A stretch of 64,000 nt of DNA, from positions 9,649,001 through 9,713,000 of the forward strand of contig JAILWY010000018.1 in the NCBI GenBank assembly GCA_022113835.1, given 5' to 3'. The notes beneath the pieces are model-generated. The model searched no databases, was not told the DNA's origin, and saw only the letters and a program-made list of their open reading frames with translations. Within the stretch, counting starts at the first letter, position 1; each line of letters opens with the position of its first letter. This DNA is from Atopsyche davidsoni. Taxonomy: Eukaryota; Arthropoda; Insecta; Trichoptera; Hydrobiosidae. This document shows, one piece after another, positions 37,808 through 50,490 of this stretch. A program made the position numbers and the translations under genes.

Positions 37808-38191
37808 TTATGCTAATTCCACAAAAAGATGACACTTGAACTCAGATAATCTAAAAACTTCATTTAGGGATTGGGTAACGATGGTAAAAAAATACTGAGT
37901 AAACAGTTCTTGGAGAGATAAGTCATTTGCGATTGTAGCTGCTTTGTAACTCCAGCGATTGTCTCGACGAGTGCAGGAAAAGTATTGCAATGTCTGTGTC
38001 AATATATATTTTTTAAATAGGTTTTTTATTGTAAGCAAATTAATATCGTTGCTGAACACAAAAAAACTTCCAGGATTCGAGCCCTGGATACCACCTTCGC
38101 TAAATCCGATATTAAATAAATAGTCACCTAATATGGAGGTGAGTAAATAACCAATGATAGATGTACTTTTTAGCGCAGAACAAAATATCAA
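37808..38191 (-). CDS. Hypothetical 127-codon open frame, possible mobile-element relic
   Basis: A 127-codon frame survives in AT-rich DNA, where stops are frequent, so it is longer than most chance frames here. The first codon is TTG, not ATG, so the true start is unclear. A middle stretch (RRDNRWSYKAATIANDLSLQ) looks protein-like; the rest is hydrophobic or low in signal. The frame crosses a tRNA-like T-arm (38070-38087), which hints at a retroposon-type sequence. No domain is recognised. Confidence 0.18.
   Translation of the reverse strand: MIFCSALKSTSIIGYLLTSILGDYLFNIGFSEGGIQGSNPGSFFVFSNDINLLTIKNLFKKYILTQTLQYFSCTRRDNRWSYKAATIANDLSLQELFTQYFFTIVTQSLNEVFRLSEFKCHLFVELA
38070..38102 (-). other. 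tRNA-like T-arm and A-box relic
   Basis: On the minus strand CCAGG-GCTCGAAT-CCTGG (38070-38087) forms a perfect 5-bp T-arm with a B-box-like GGCTCGAATCC. It is followed by AAG and a T7 run and preceded closely by TAGCGAAGGTGG, which fits the A-box consensus. Only about 3 nt separate the A-box-like sequence from the T-arm, so no cloverleaf is possible. It may be a decayed tRNA-derived retroposon or a chance match. Confidence 0.25.
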
Positions 38192-38891
38192 AATGACAAA
38201 TACAAATACTATAAATTGAAAATAAACATATTTTTTTGTATAAATTAATTTCCTATAAAAATTTCATTCTTTGTATTATCATTATTTGCTTGTAGATAAA
38301 CAGTGTTAATATTTGTAATATAACTTGTAAACAATTATAAGATTTATGTTTAGCGCAGGTTTCATATTCAGACTGCAGTTTTTAGTACTCCGCTATGCCC
38401 ACAAGCCGCAATTATAATGGAGAACGTGCATTGAAATGCAAATCTGACACAAAACAAAAGGAATTTCCTATGCAAGCTCTAAAAAACCGGTTGTCGTGTT
38501 TTTATTGACAGTGTATTTAAAAAGACGTTTACGGGCATTTCATTGTTTCGTATTTAGTAAAATGACACTAACAATAATATTTTTCTTACAAAAGGTAGGC
38601 TTAGTGAAATAAAGGTTTTTCTTGTGAAATACAAGACTTACGTCTAATGACACTTTTTCGTGTAAGTAATTTTAGTTCACAATTCTTTTATTTCATGATT
38701 GCATTAAAATATGGGAATTTTCAATCATACTTAATTATTATAATTTCCGCTGTAAGCATAATTTACGGACATTGCGGTCTGGATAAAAAAATACAACCAG
38801 TTTTAAATGTATTTATATGCGAAATGGTTTTATAAATATTTTTTACGTTTTCAAATTACGGCAAATTATAGGCAAACAATTTTTTTTATTG

Positions 38892-38915
38892 TATATAAAA
38901 AACGTTTTTTATATA
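38892..38915. repeat. 24-bp perfect palindrome
   Basis: TATATAAAAAACGTTTTTTATATA is its own reverse complement. The central AACGTT lies between A6 and T6 tracts. In AT-rich DNA this may be chance. Confidence 0.8.
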
Positions 38916-39149
38916 TATTTGAATATTTCAAAGAATTTATCGTTTTGCAAGTGCTGATTTTCCAAGGAAAAGGGAACATTGAAAGGAGGATGTTTACGTG
39001 GATGCAGAATTTACGCTAGTGGCTGGAGGTCAGGAGTACGGCTGAATTAGTGAGACTGGCGCAGCTGGCCACCAACCTACTATGAGGAGAGCGATTAGGG
39101 GAAAAAGATAGCGATACTCAGGTCGATTTTTGTCTTTCGTTGAATGAAA

Positions 39150-39420
39150 TCGAATGAAAGTTAGTTTGCGAGCAGCCTGCGGGCCGTGCCGCGGCGCAGA
39201 ATGCATCGAGGCTGCAGGCGTCCTTGGATGCACCGGCAGGGGCGGAGTCCGGCGCTCGGTGCAGTCGGCTGGCTCGGATGCCCCACACGTCCTGGCCGCG
39301 TTGCGTCAGGCCCCGCCGCCGAGGATGCGTCCCCTTCAACTTGGCGAGCGCGTTTCCTTGTTGAATCTTTTCCGCATTCTATGAACCGATGCGATTGCCG
39401 CACATGTTGCATCCTCGTGA
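39150..39420. promoter_or_regulatory. CpG-rich island
   Basis: Strongly GC-rich, with four overlapping frames of 67-94 codons on both strands, which is the signature of stop-poor composition rather than a gene. No splice sites bound it. Candidate promoter or enhancer. Confidence 0.3.
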
Positions 39421-39849
39421 GCCAATGGCATTATTTATTTATTTATTGGAAACGAGTCCGGTTCGTATGAATTTGTTTACTAAATATTTTTGGAATACTA
39501 ATGGTTATGTGATGATTATATACATATGTGTGTAGGGTGGCCAAAGCGTCGACCGCGGTCTACTGGCACACCAAGTAACTATTCCTAGTCGTCTGCCCAT
39601 CTGAAATGGACACATCTCTGATGCCCGTCCCAAACAAACTATATAGTTTGTTAGAAGAAATCATTATTTTCTCTCGATATTAAATATGTATTATCTTTTA
39701 GCTGTTTATTTCAAATTTAAACTTAATTTTGGCTTTAAATAACTATATTTTTTAGATTACTTAGCATAATATGATGTTGATAGATCGCCGTCTATACCAT
39801 AATTAAAATAAACAGATCGCCCATAATGATGTAATGCCTTTTCATTCCT

Positions 39850-39884
39850 TATATATATATATATGTGTGTATGTGTGTGTGTGT
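39850..39884. repeat. (TA)n(TG)n compound microsatellite
   Basis: TA repeats pass into a TG-rich run with one interruption (GTATG). It lies in AT-rich non-coding DNA. Confidence 0.9.
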
Positions 39885-42334
39885 TTAATATTCATTGTCC
39901 CTTTATAAACTTAAAAGCTTAAAGCAAAATGTACGTAAATTATAAGCCTAGGATTGTTCCTATCATTAAATTATTATTAATATTTATAGTATACTTTTGG
40001 AACAACCAGTAATTTAATGAGCGAACTTTTTTTAGATAACGTTTGCGTGTATATTAATCTTATTTGTTTCATTTCTATTTGAACGTTAAGAATTTTCATA
40101 ATGTTTTTTGTCGGAGAAAAAATATCTTAAAAATTAATTGAAAATAGCGACATGAGTTTTCCGTAAAAACGTGCCCGACGACATTAATTTTTTACGACTA
40201 ATTTGAAATGAATTGGTCTTTTGGGAATTTCAGTGAGACTAATGTTTTATGTGTCTCATTATATTTCTTTACATAAAATATATATAATGTTAAAATTGGT
40301 TATTTTAGTGTTTTAACAAGTTTAGATAGAAATGAATATTTTAAATGCGGAAGAGAAATCCATAATATATTTACTAACACAAGAAATAATATTAGTTTAG
40401 AATATTCCAAAATTAATGAAATATTGAAATTTCATTGAATTTTCAAAATTTCTTAATAATTTTACATAATTTATTAACTTGGATATATTGACCTGATTGC
40501 GAGATTAAAAAAAATCTGAGTCTATCAAAAATTTATCAGTATGGTATAATGTCTCATACTTTTATATCTTTCTGATATTCGTGCTGGTTGCGGTTATTGG
40601 TCCGCCGAGACCCCACATGATGTGTTTGGCTGCTACTGCATTCAAGGCACTAATAATCTTTTGTGTAAGTCCTCAATTACTTGATGCATATGGACCCCAG
40701 GCATTCACAAACTATCGAGTTCGTGAGTGTAATTTATTTAAGATGTCTATACGCAGTATAGTCTAAGAGCACACAAATATTGTATGTTATAAAAAAATTC
40801 AAGGCTTGTCGTGTCTTTCTTCTATAGTAAGGTGAAAACCTATATCAAGTCACTTATATAATTAAACATAAACAATTGAGTCAATAAATTAATACTAATA
40901 GAAGTTAAGTTTAACGTTATTTATGACAGGTCATAAAATATGTTTGGTCGGTATTTATTTTTATAAATATTAAGTATCTTTTTGCTTTTGTAGGCTGGCT
41001 AAATAAATTAATTATTATTTGCGTTTACAGTTTCTACTGTCATAATATTTTATCTTTTTTAGAAAGTATTTTTCATCGCCTGTTTTTATGGCAAGGTCTC
41101 CCAATGACTCATTTATATTTTAATGTAAACAGAAGTCCAATCGATCTTCATTTCTTTAAATTAAACAAAAAAACGCGCTTCGGTTTTTTATGCGTACTCT
41201 AAATTAATTAACTTTGTTGTTGTTTGTGATTATACAAATAAATCATGATAATTGGGAACAAATTGAGTATTTCAACAATTTTTGTGGTAAGAGATTGATG
41301 TTGGGAAGATTTATTCTATGGAAAAATATAATAAATTCAATGATACGCAAGTAATTTTATTAGGTAAAATTTTGTCTAGTTTTTGAAAGATATCAAATAA
41401 CAGTTAAGTATTTGTTAGATATTTATAAAACACTTCACATAAATATGAAGATGAATATATATTTTACCTTTAAAAAAAACACTGTTCGTACTTATTTTGC
41501 AAATTTGCTTTCGATATTATTATTGTATAATTTGTTTTTATAATTATTTTATAATCTTTCAAATATTTATGTATTTTTATTTAATCTACTATTCTTTTAA
41601 TTTTGAATTTTTAATGTTATAGTAAATAATTCAAGCAAAATATTCATAAAGGATTCTAGTTTAGACTAAAATATATTATACATATTCAACTTTAAATATA
41701 AAATATACAAATTGCATGAACGTTAATACCACCTCATATTTTTCCTTGAATTAAATTTATAAAAAGAATACCAGGTAGCGCATTTGAGTTTCTAATATTT
41801 CATAATTATTTGCGTAAGTGAAGTATTTTTTTTAATACTTTTCGAGTCGGATTTCCAGGTTTACGTTTGGTAAATATTTTATTTTGCAAAAAATGAAAGG
41901 AATAAATTATTTACCAGTTTTACAAATGAATTTAATCGGCTTTTAAAATAGAACAAGAATCATTTCTTTTTTATTAAATTTTATTTCTGCCTCTCCAATT
42001 AAATGAACGATTTTTAAATAATAAAATATTTAACAATATATATATATATGTATATAATTACATACTAACTGCAGGAAATGCATTTATATGATATTGTTGC
42101 TTCCTGTTGATGTCAATAGAATATTGAAAATACTTCTGAACAATGATTGTCAAATACAATAAATTTTATACAGTTAAAAAACGCAAACTTTTGACATGCT
42201 AGCAAATTTTAAAAAATGCATCAGGCATACAAGCAATAAGTGAGAAACTTGATTAGGGGATTCATAATTTCCAAGTGATATGCATAAGGCGATCTTGGCT
42301 AGATACGTGAACAATTTACAGGCTGAAAGTTGTC

Positions 42335-42445
42335 AGTGTAACACACACTCAGGGTGCGGGAACATCGAGTCCTCGCCGGAGACGCGGGAGTGCTTTCCGC
42401 TCCTCGGCTCCTCTGGCACACCGAGTTATATTTTCAGCGCAATTG
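42335..42445. promoter_or_regulatory. GC-rich block after an acceptor-like AATTTACAG
   Basis: CAATTTACAG at about 42312-42321 precedes a Cys-containing plus frame (AESCQCNTHSGCGNIESSPE) that remains open to 42507. No GT donor of quality closes it, so an exon is possible but weak. Otherwise it is a regulatory island like its neighbours. Confidence 0.22.
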
Positions 42446-44549
42446 GACACCGAAAACCGGATTACTTTGGAAACTTTAATGAGAACAATGTTATAACGTG
42501 GCTATAGAATTTTCCCCATTACCGTGAAAACTTAGTGTTGAAAATTCGAATACTTGCTTGATATTTAGTTATCGCCTTATACATAGGATTCAGACATGTA
42601 AAAATTGAATTCTTCCTTCCAAATAAGGAAACTTTCTAATTTTTATTCTTTCATTTATACCTGATGATAATAAATCGACATTATTTCCGTTTTAATTTCA
42701 ATTATCAATAAATGCATTTAAACGATACTTTAACTAATGCAATACTTATAATATAGGACTTATATTTCAAAGCTTAAGAACTCTTACAGTAAGATTGTTT
42801 ATTTTTTTAATGATTTTATGCACCTGTATCTGTACCTACCTTTGATTTGTTGTTCAATTCTAACCACGAAACAATCTAACCGCGCTTATCTGCTCATGTT
42901 GTCACAGGAATGTGAACCTTACTGCATTATGTAAGAAGACCTGAGACTGCTGAATTAAGTATCTGAATGGAATTTTAATGACACGGTTGTGTTTTGCTCA
43001 TTACTCAGTTGTGCACCTGGAGGCCTCTTAACCTATTACGCAATCAATTATATACCTACTCGAGAGAGAAATTCATCACATATAAGTATAATCAAATTAT
43101 AACATTGCAGATAAATATTAAAGTAACTAATTAGTTTCATAAACATTGAAATGTTAACAAAATAATTTTATGAACAGTTTATTTATTCATAATCTAATCA
43201 CGCCTACAAACAATGATTTGAACCACATAATCAAATTATTTTTTTCTTATGTATAATGTTTTACTTTCATTTTAGTATTCTTAATTGGTCGTTACATTTA
43301 TTATTTGACTATAGAGCTATAATTCAAAGATCGATATTTTTTATAATGTAAATTGTTAAATTGGTCAACGAATAAATATATTTACCATATAAATGATCCG
43401 TGATTTTAGCAAACAAGAAGAAGAGCTTATAGTAAAATTGAAGCAATTTAATTAAGCGAACCGGGAAAAAGTGAGGCTTATTTTTTCAAGTTTCCTTACA
43501 TTTTCATATTTGCCTCATTAGTCACTCGCTTTGAATAATGATCACTCAAGCACAGGTCTCACAATTTAGAATAACATTTCTGTTTCTCGCGCTCCTTCTG
43601 CTGTAAAATACGCCGAAATATTTCAGACAAAAGCTCACCTGTCAAAAATTCACCGCAAAAAATGTATTGAAAGCGAGTGAAGAGTGACAAGACTCCAATG
43701 ACAGAGTGTGATTTCGCGTAAAACAGTTTTTTAGAAAAGCGCTGGCGGGAAATATCAGTTTTCCTTATTTAATTTTGACAAGTTGACGAGGATTTTACAT
43801 AGTTTCAATTTTGCAAGAGCATAATTCTATAAAAAGTTATATGACGAGCGGAATTTATTTATTTTCGTCAACATTTTAGGGAAATGAAATTAGTTTTCGA
43901 TCGACATTTTTTTTATAAAAGACATGTCATTTTAATAATCGTAACAATATTTATAGAAAAATTAACCCAGGTTCTGATGTAGATTTTTTTAAAAGTTTAA
44001 GTCTTTTAATATTAAATTTTCACCAATAAAAACAATTTTATAAAGTATTTTGTCATCATTGATTTTATAGATTTTTGCTTTTTATGTTATTGACTTCATT
44101 ACCACGGTAAAATTATGCAATCCACCTGTCGATGTATGGATTTATTTATTGATTTTCCAAGTCAATGTTTTCCTTCCATTCATAGTAACCAGAACACCTC
44201 GACCTAGAATGTCAGCCGCTGTGGACATTGATCTTCAGAATACCTCAGAAAAACACATTTTTAATCACACACGCATATACCAGCTTGCTCTTTACGATGA
44301 TATGCCTTTGACTATTTTAGTTTATAAATGACATGTATCATTAAATAAACCGATCTTTGAAAAAACATTTAGTAAGTAAATAAACCCATGTGCTCCCTGA
44401 TAATACGTTGATAAAAAAAACTATAGATTGGAGTATATACATTGTCAAACATATAACAAGTTTTTATTATCACAATAATAAAATATATTAATAAATATAA
44501 ACAGCGATATTTAGAAAAAAAAAATTCTATTTATATTGATTAAAGTTGA

Positions 44550-44591
44550 ATTCGTATTTTCTAGTGTCGTATTCGTAGTTTCTAGTGTAAT
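44550..44591 (+). repeat. Two-copy 21-bp tandem duplication
   Basis: ATTCGTATTTTCTAGTGTCG at 44550-44569 is followed at once by the near copy ATTCGTAGTTTCTAGTGTAA at 44571-44590; the units are 21 bp apart and differ at few positions. It is probably a replication-slippage duplication. Confidence 0.8.
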
Positions 44592-45364
44592 TCATTAAAA
44601 TTGTTGGTTTTATTGTTTAATAGTATACTGCACAAATGTTATAATATATGATATTTTTTTGTTTTGTTTAAGGAATTCAAATTTAACTATGATAAAAGAA
44701 TAAATAAATTTAAAGAAATTAAAAGACATAATAATTATATGTTTTACATTTAATAGAAATATCATTTATTTAAAAATGTATTTCCTGTGTTGTCTTAGTT
44801 ATTTATTGGTAAAATTAAAAAAAAATTACGCTTATGTCAAAGTATTTTATTTGTAAATAATTAAAATAAGAGTAGCTTTGATTCGAAATTTCTCGATCAA
44901 GAATTCCGCTTGACCGTCAGAAATTTGGCACTTTTTAATTGAACTTAAGATACCTAATCTACCTCATCAATCACCCCAAAGAAAAGTTTCATTCATCCTT
45001 CCTTGAAAATTGGTAGCAAAGGAAGGGGTTTTTGCAGTAACAGCGAAGCTTTTGGATAAATTAAGTTGAATCATAGAACACTGCCGCTTGAACAGTCAAC
45101 TGTTAATCACGCTTAATTTTATTATTATTTATTTTTTAATGCCTCAATGAATTTTATTTATTAAAAAAAATTATTTTAAAAGTTGTATAAAAGACATTTT
45201 TAATTTTATAAAATTCATTTTACAATCACCTTAATTTTCGAGTTTGGCCTACAAACTGTATAAACCGACAATAATTTGGCTTTCTGAAAGTATTTCGTGT
45301 TCCGCTTTTATAATAAAATTAGCCAAAAGTTTCAATTAAATCAACTTTGGTAATAATCTCATCA

Positions 45365-45430
45365 AGCCACCAAAATATCCCCGGAAATCCAGAGACAGGG
45401 TCTGCTGGGCTCGGTGCGGAAGTTATTTTT
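45365..45430. promoter_or_regulatory. Small GC-rich block
   Basis: Sixty-odd bases with ATCCCCGGAAATCCAGAGAC and GCTGGGCTCGGTGCGGAAG in AT-rich DNA. No frame. Confidence 0.18.
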
Positions 45431-46079
45431 GATTGGATAAGTGAAAAATACTCTAGGCAACAAAATATACCCATTAAAGGAACGTATTCATGAAACAAAG
45501 CGTCAAATTTTACCTGACATTTCTAAAACAAACTTTAAGCTTAACCTTTTTGATTGGATTTTCAGTCACCATTATTCGTAAATGATTTTGTCACTCTGAT
45601 TTTTAAAACGAATTTATATTGATAATTATTTCTAGTTTTTTTTTTATAATGTGTCAGAAATAATAATATTGCTAATTCCATGAATTTATTTAATTTAATT
45701 AGAGTATATATATATATATATATTTAATATTATATATAATATATTATTGACTGTTTCTTTAGTTCTTGAAAATAATATAAAAATCATCTCTTGTTTAAAT
45801 TTCCAAAATTGAGATATATTTACAAAAATATATTTATAACTTTAAAAAAACATAGTATGGACAGTCACAGCTGCTTATGCACAAATATCAATACTAATCA
45901 AGTGATTTTTTGATATCCTACTACATATTACATTTTCGTATATGTTTGAGATACCGCTGAAACAATTATATATTTATAAAACCAAAGAAAACTTCGGTGT
46001 CTCATTTATCACAGATGTTTTCTATTACGCTTTTGAAAGATCGTAGAATTATCCGGCAGAACTAAGAACATTTTCTTCT

Positions 46080-46200
46080 TTAGCTTAGGCTGTCAGCGGC
46101 CCAGTAAAGTTGTTAGAGGATTACTTCGATCGCGATGTTTAACTGCCAGCCCAGCTTCTTCCAATAGGAGAGCCACCCGCTGCTAAGATAGAGGGAGGAA
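46080..46200. promoter_or_regulatory. GC-richer block
   Basis: Contains TTCGATCGCGATG and a CCAATAGGAGAGCCACCCGC stretch. No coding frame. Possible regulatory module. Confidence 0.18.
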
Positions 46201-46924
46201 TTAATTATCCAGAATAAAACCTCTTACTTAAGAAACAAAATCTTACGATATTTTTACTTCTGGATTTTCGAGTAAATCTTGGGACAGTTTTACTACTACA
46301 GCAGCAAGCTTACCAACACGACTTTAAAACCAATCCAAAATGATTTTTTTTATTTTTATAACAAAGGAACGCAGACAAAGCTAGTCTTAAACCAAATTCT
46401 GAAATATGAACTCATATTGAAATACAACAATTCGGGAGACTAACAATGCTGCTGTCCTCATTCATGTGACATCAATAAGTATTTCACGAAAAGAAAAAGC
46501 CAGAGTATTTTCAGATTTTTGCTCATTAGCGGCAAAATTTGCTGTTTTTACGATTTTGTTGCCTTTGGTAGACTGATGCGATAATGACATCACGGCAAAA
46601 GGAAACATCAAAGAACCTTGTTCTGTGAGAAAACTATGCGTTAAATATCAAGGGGAATATAGATAATGATATAACAATGTTATGTCATATACATTATAGG
46701 CAGCTACCCCTAGAACAAAACATCATGAACCGCAGAAACATTGCCCGAATATTTTGTTTTATTTTATATGGTTACAAGCAGTCATCAGGTATGATCAAAA
46801 GTAAGAATATGTAAGTAAATCAAACATTTCTCAATATTATGCTAGCTAAGGGAATTCAAGAGCTTAAATCAAGTGTACTATTAACAGGATTAAGTTAAAC
46901 TAATTGCTGAATGTGCTTTCATAC

Positions 46925-47095
46925 TAGGCTGGCCTCACACGCCCGGAGCTGCCCGGCCTCCTGGCGGCCCGTAAGACAGAGGAATGAATGCATTAAAACT
47001 TAGTGGATATAAGCCTGTGAGTTACGTAAGTTTTGATTTGTTCAAAAACTTTGGTAGCGCGCCGTGCCGCGTTGATAACTCGGTTTTACAATATT
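46925..47095. promoter_or_regulatory. GC-rich block 1.4 kb upstream of the signal-peptide exon
   Basis: GCCCGGAGCTGCCCGGCCTC, then GAATGAATGCATTAAAAC (POU-like) and GTAGCGCGCCGTGCCGCG. There is no frame. Its position suggests an alternative promoter or intronic enhancer of the gene at 48529, but no start-site signal is visible. Confidence 0.25.
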
Positions 47096-48528
47096 GGTTT
47101 GCGAATCATTTGCATTTTCAATATCGCAGGTAGGCGCTTTCGCAAAGTGTTAAGTCTTTTCTTGTGTAACTTGTAAGAAGTACGTTCGGTTTTACTTTTA
47201 CGAGAATACACTAAATGCTTTAAAATTGAATACAATTGAAATCCTTTTCGGCAAATTTGAAAAATATTCTCTTATTAACATGAATAACTCTTAATATCAA
47301 ATAGCGAAAGACCTTTTAAATATTTACGCCCCAATAACTTTTTCACAAAATAAATATTATGGCCGCCTTTGTACCTTTATATTAAATTATCCTTAAATGG
47401 TAAGTTTTTTATTTACAGTACAGTAAAAAATACAAAAGACCTATTTTTCAAATATTTTTCCAGACATCTTGAAAAAAAAACAAATGAGTGCGTAGATAAT
47501 ACTTTTTACTTCGGACAAAGAGTTTTCATAAGAGTCTATAAACTTGAAATATTTTTCTGGATCTAATGGCCTTTTCATTCTTTATTATCTCGAGTTGCAT
47601 TGTTTTAATTTACATTATCTTTCATAAAATATCAAATAACTTACAGACGAAGTTTTTTTTTGCAATTTCAGTTGACTAACTTTACCCGACACGAATAAGG
47701 TTTTGGAATAAAGATGAGAAGAGCACAGTTTTATTATATTTCCGAAGTTTAAATGGCTTTTTTCAAACGATGACCCTGCAGTAATGGCGCAATTATTCAG
47801 TATTTCCACAGCATTTCAAGGCCTGGTTGTTTATGCACACATCGTGATGGATACAGTGGTTTTTTTTATACTCCGTGCATTTATCCATCTTGATTTTATC
47901 TAATTACTTGTTAATCATAATTTTTTCTGTAATATAAGTGAACTAAATTCTAACTTTTAATAAGTATATTAAATGAGACTACACAACAATTTATCAAAAA
48001 AAATTGTACATGACTGAGGTTTGTAGTTGATTTTGACATTCCTAACTTTATTTCCTTCATTATATCAAATTTCTATTTTTATGTCAATCCGCAATTTTAA
48101 ACTTTATGATAACCTGCCATGATGGCAGTAAATTGGTTTGACCTTGCGAGTTTCTTTCAACTGGCAGGCTCTTGGGAGCCTTAATCTTGTGTATGAGTTA
48201 TATTCTATTGTCTTGCTTGTGTAATTATGATTGCTTATAACAATTACATTCAACATCGTAGAGATTACTATAATTCAATGCTAGCAGTATTGTTAACACT
48301 AACGTTGTACATTGAGAGTGAATGAGATATCTTTATAATTTAGTAAAAAATAAATCAGACTCATAGATATTTTTGGATTATAAAAATACATCATCGATAT
48401 TTAAATCGTTAATTTTTTTTTCTTGGTTAATCTTAAACAACATTCACATCCACTAAAAACATTTTTTGGGTAATAATAAAACTGTTTTTAATTTTGTTAT
48501 TAACTTTGTATTTTGTTTGTTTTTTCAG

Positions 48529-48607
48529 ATCATGATGCAGCTAAGGCAAATCTTGGTGATTTCCAAGATTTTATTTTTTCTAATTCTCTTGGAAGTAAAA
48601 TCTGAAG
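48529..48607 (+). CDS. Signal-peptide exon, first coding exon of a secreted or membrane protein (partial)
   Basis: The acceptor is TTTGTTTGTTTTTTCAG ending at 48528, with a TATTAAC branch-point-like heptamer at 48498-48504, about 25 nt from the AG. The exon begins ATC and opens at ATG 48532. The frame encodes MMQLRQILVISKILFFLILL, then E-V-K-S-E. A short basic start, a long I/L/F core and a polar end make a good signal peptide, with cleavage probably near V-K-S. The donor is GAAG|GTAAGAA at 48608, leaving phase 1 (25 codons plus 1 nt). Short signal exons ending in phase 1 are common in genes for secreted and immunoglobulin-type proteins, but the family is not recognisable here. With only 3 nt of leader, the 5' UTR must start in an upstream exon. 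I found no in-frame phase-1 continuation in the remaining 15 kb, so the next exon probably lies past the window. Confidence 0.62.
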
Positions 48608-48774
48608 GTAAGAATTTTTTTAAATGTCTCATTCTTAATTAACATATTGCGATGATGTTTAGAATTTGTAAATATTTTATACAGCACTGTTCAATAATTT
48701 TACCATAACATTACATTTAACGTAAAATGGGGGTCTAAAATGTAATTATTATGTGAGTAATTAACCGTGTTTAT

Positions 48775-48980
48775 TACGAGAAAGACAGACGGGGGTGTGG
48801 AACTAAAGCCTGCATTCCTTTTGTGAGAGTAACAGAGCACTGGCTTAATTCAGAGGAGGACTAAGCTGTCGTTTGCAATGCACGGGGTGGCTACCTGAAC
48901 CACTCGACACCCGACTCCCAACGTTTCACTGAGGGTCCTTAACCTGATGCATGCAAAGTTTCCTTCTAGCTAGTTGAGAT
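48775..48980. promoter_or_regulatory. Moderately GC-rich intronic block
   Basis: Begins 170 bp after the signal exon's donor. Base composition is balanced and no frame is supportable. It may be an intronic regulatory element. Confidence 0.2.
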
Positions 48981-50199
48981 GTTTGCAGGAAATTTAAAAT
49001 TTCAGTCAAAGCTCATCTGAAATATTATCAAACTGTTTTTAGTCAAATATATATAAAATACCAGTGTTATTCTATTGTGAGGTTTTATACCAAAAATTTT
49101 GAAACAAAACTTATAACTTTATTGATTTAAAGCATTTAATCGGCTCTGCACCTGCAAATAAAAAAAATCTATTTCTCGTTTAGTTATAGCGCTACAAAGA
49201 GTCAGTTATAAGGAACATCAGGCTACGGGAGTCGTCGGGCTGTAACAAAAAAGTAGGGTTTTTCTTATTGTTTCATTGATAGAGCGATTACCTTAGAACA
49301 TATTTTATTATTTAATGATTCTATTTATTTATAAATTACTTATTAATGAAAATTAAAGCAGTTAATTCGTCAAAAACTGAAGCCACAACAGCATTATTTC
49401 ATAAGATTTTTTCTATTTATAAAATATATATACCAGGAGAGGTTCTCAGGTTGGATAAAGTTGTAGATCCTCGTGTTTACACCTTCAGCGCAGACAGAGG
49501 CTCTCTGCGATCACTGTCTCCCGGGACGGAGAGCACGCAAGAGAGGGAATGGAATGTTGTTTATCCTTCAGGAGAATCCTAATTATGCAGATGTTTTAAA
49601 TGCAAATAAAACAATTTTTTTAAAATTAACTCAACCATTGATTTTTATGCCAAATAACAACGGTAATACCTTAAGTAATATTTGTAATGATAATTGTTTA
49701 ATTTGTGTAAATTTGAAAAATCTGAATACTTTCCATACAATATCACTAACGAATCACCGATTTCACAATACACATTACGTTTTGAGTAACTAACACGAAT
49801 AATAAAATTGCACGAAAACCTTCCAATGCGGTAACTCATGAAAATCAAATCCACGCATATATGAATATTTGTACTTGAATTTTATTATTGAAAAAACTGA
49901 ATATTTCCAATATTGGATTACAATAATACTTAATATCCATATTTTTTAGTTATTTGGAATAAATTTAAAGTTATATCATTTGTTTTATTTAACTGTGTAA
50001 TATTCTACAAATATATTTAAATTTTTTGTGCCAATATAAAATAACTAAAAAAAAATAACATCCACGTCCCGTTTTTATAATAAAATAACAAAAATACTAA
50101 ATTTAAATGCAAATAGCTTTGGGTAGATAATAATATTATTTATATAAAAAAATCCCTGGAATATTATTAGTTTCATATAATTAAAGCGGCAGGGTTAAT

Positions 50200-50490
50200 T
50201 ATCTCGTCCGCGCATGTTTTCACGAGGTTATAACAAAATCTAATCATGCTGGCCAGCGTTTCGGCAAGTCGGCGCTTGCGAGAGGTCGCCGCGCCGCGCA
50301 GGTACTCGATCCTCGCCGCTCATATGAATAAGTGATTCAATTATCTTTAAAATCTCGTCCGCTTAGAGGCCGGCCCGCAGTGCTGTTGTATTTAAATTTT
50401 ATTTTTCTCGGCAGTAAGCAGGCGTCCGGGTGGTTTACTGCGGCCGCGGCTTACCCCGTAACGAGCTCGCCCTCGCCCCGTGCTCCGTAC
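50200..50490. promoter_or_regulatory. CpG-rich island
   Basis: CpG-dense (GAGGTCGCCGCGCCGCGCAG, then GCGGCCGCGGC) with a short plus frame. CGCAG|GTACTC at about 50300 is a weak splice-like dinucleotide pair. It lies 1.6 kb inside the intron following the signal exon and is a candidate enhancer or alternative promoter. Confidence 0.3.

Larger units (their letters stand above)
33861..42334. other. AT-rich non-coding DNA between islands
   Basis: Includes the exon-like frame at 36742, the long frame at 37808, the palindrome at 38892 and the microsatellite at 39850. I saw nothing in 34300-36590 or 39890-42240 beyond AT-rich sequence and chance frames. Confidence 0.5.
42510..48528. other. AT-rich DNA, probably intron upstream of the signal exon
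   Basis: Contains small islands (45365, 46080, 46925), a tandem duplication (44550) and (TA)n at 45706-45724. GTAAGTTTTTTATTTACAG at 47400-47418 resembles a miniature intron but is too short to splice. Confidence 0.45.

Noticed and set aside
39050..39070. A-box-like TGGCGCAGCTGG
   Set aside because: No B-box or anticodon arm downstream.
39030..39470. Five overlapping frames in a GC-rich block
   Set aside because: Same compositional effect; no start, splice or domain evidence.
47400..47418. GTAAGT...TTTACAG resembling an intron
   Set aside because: Only 19 nt, far below any spliceable size.
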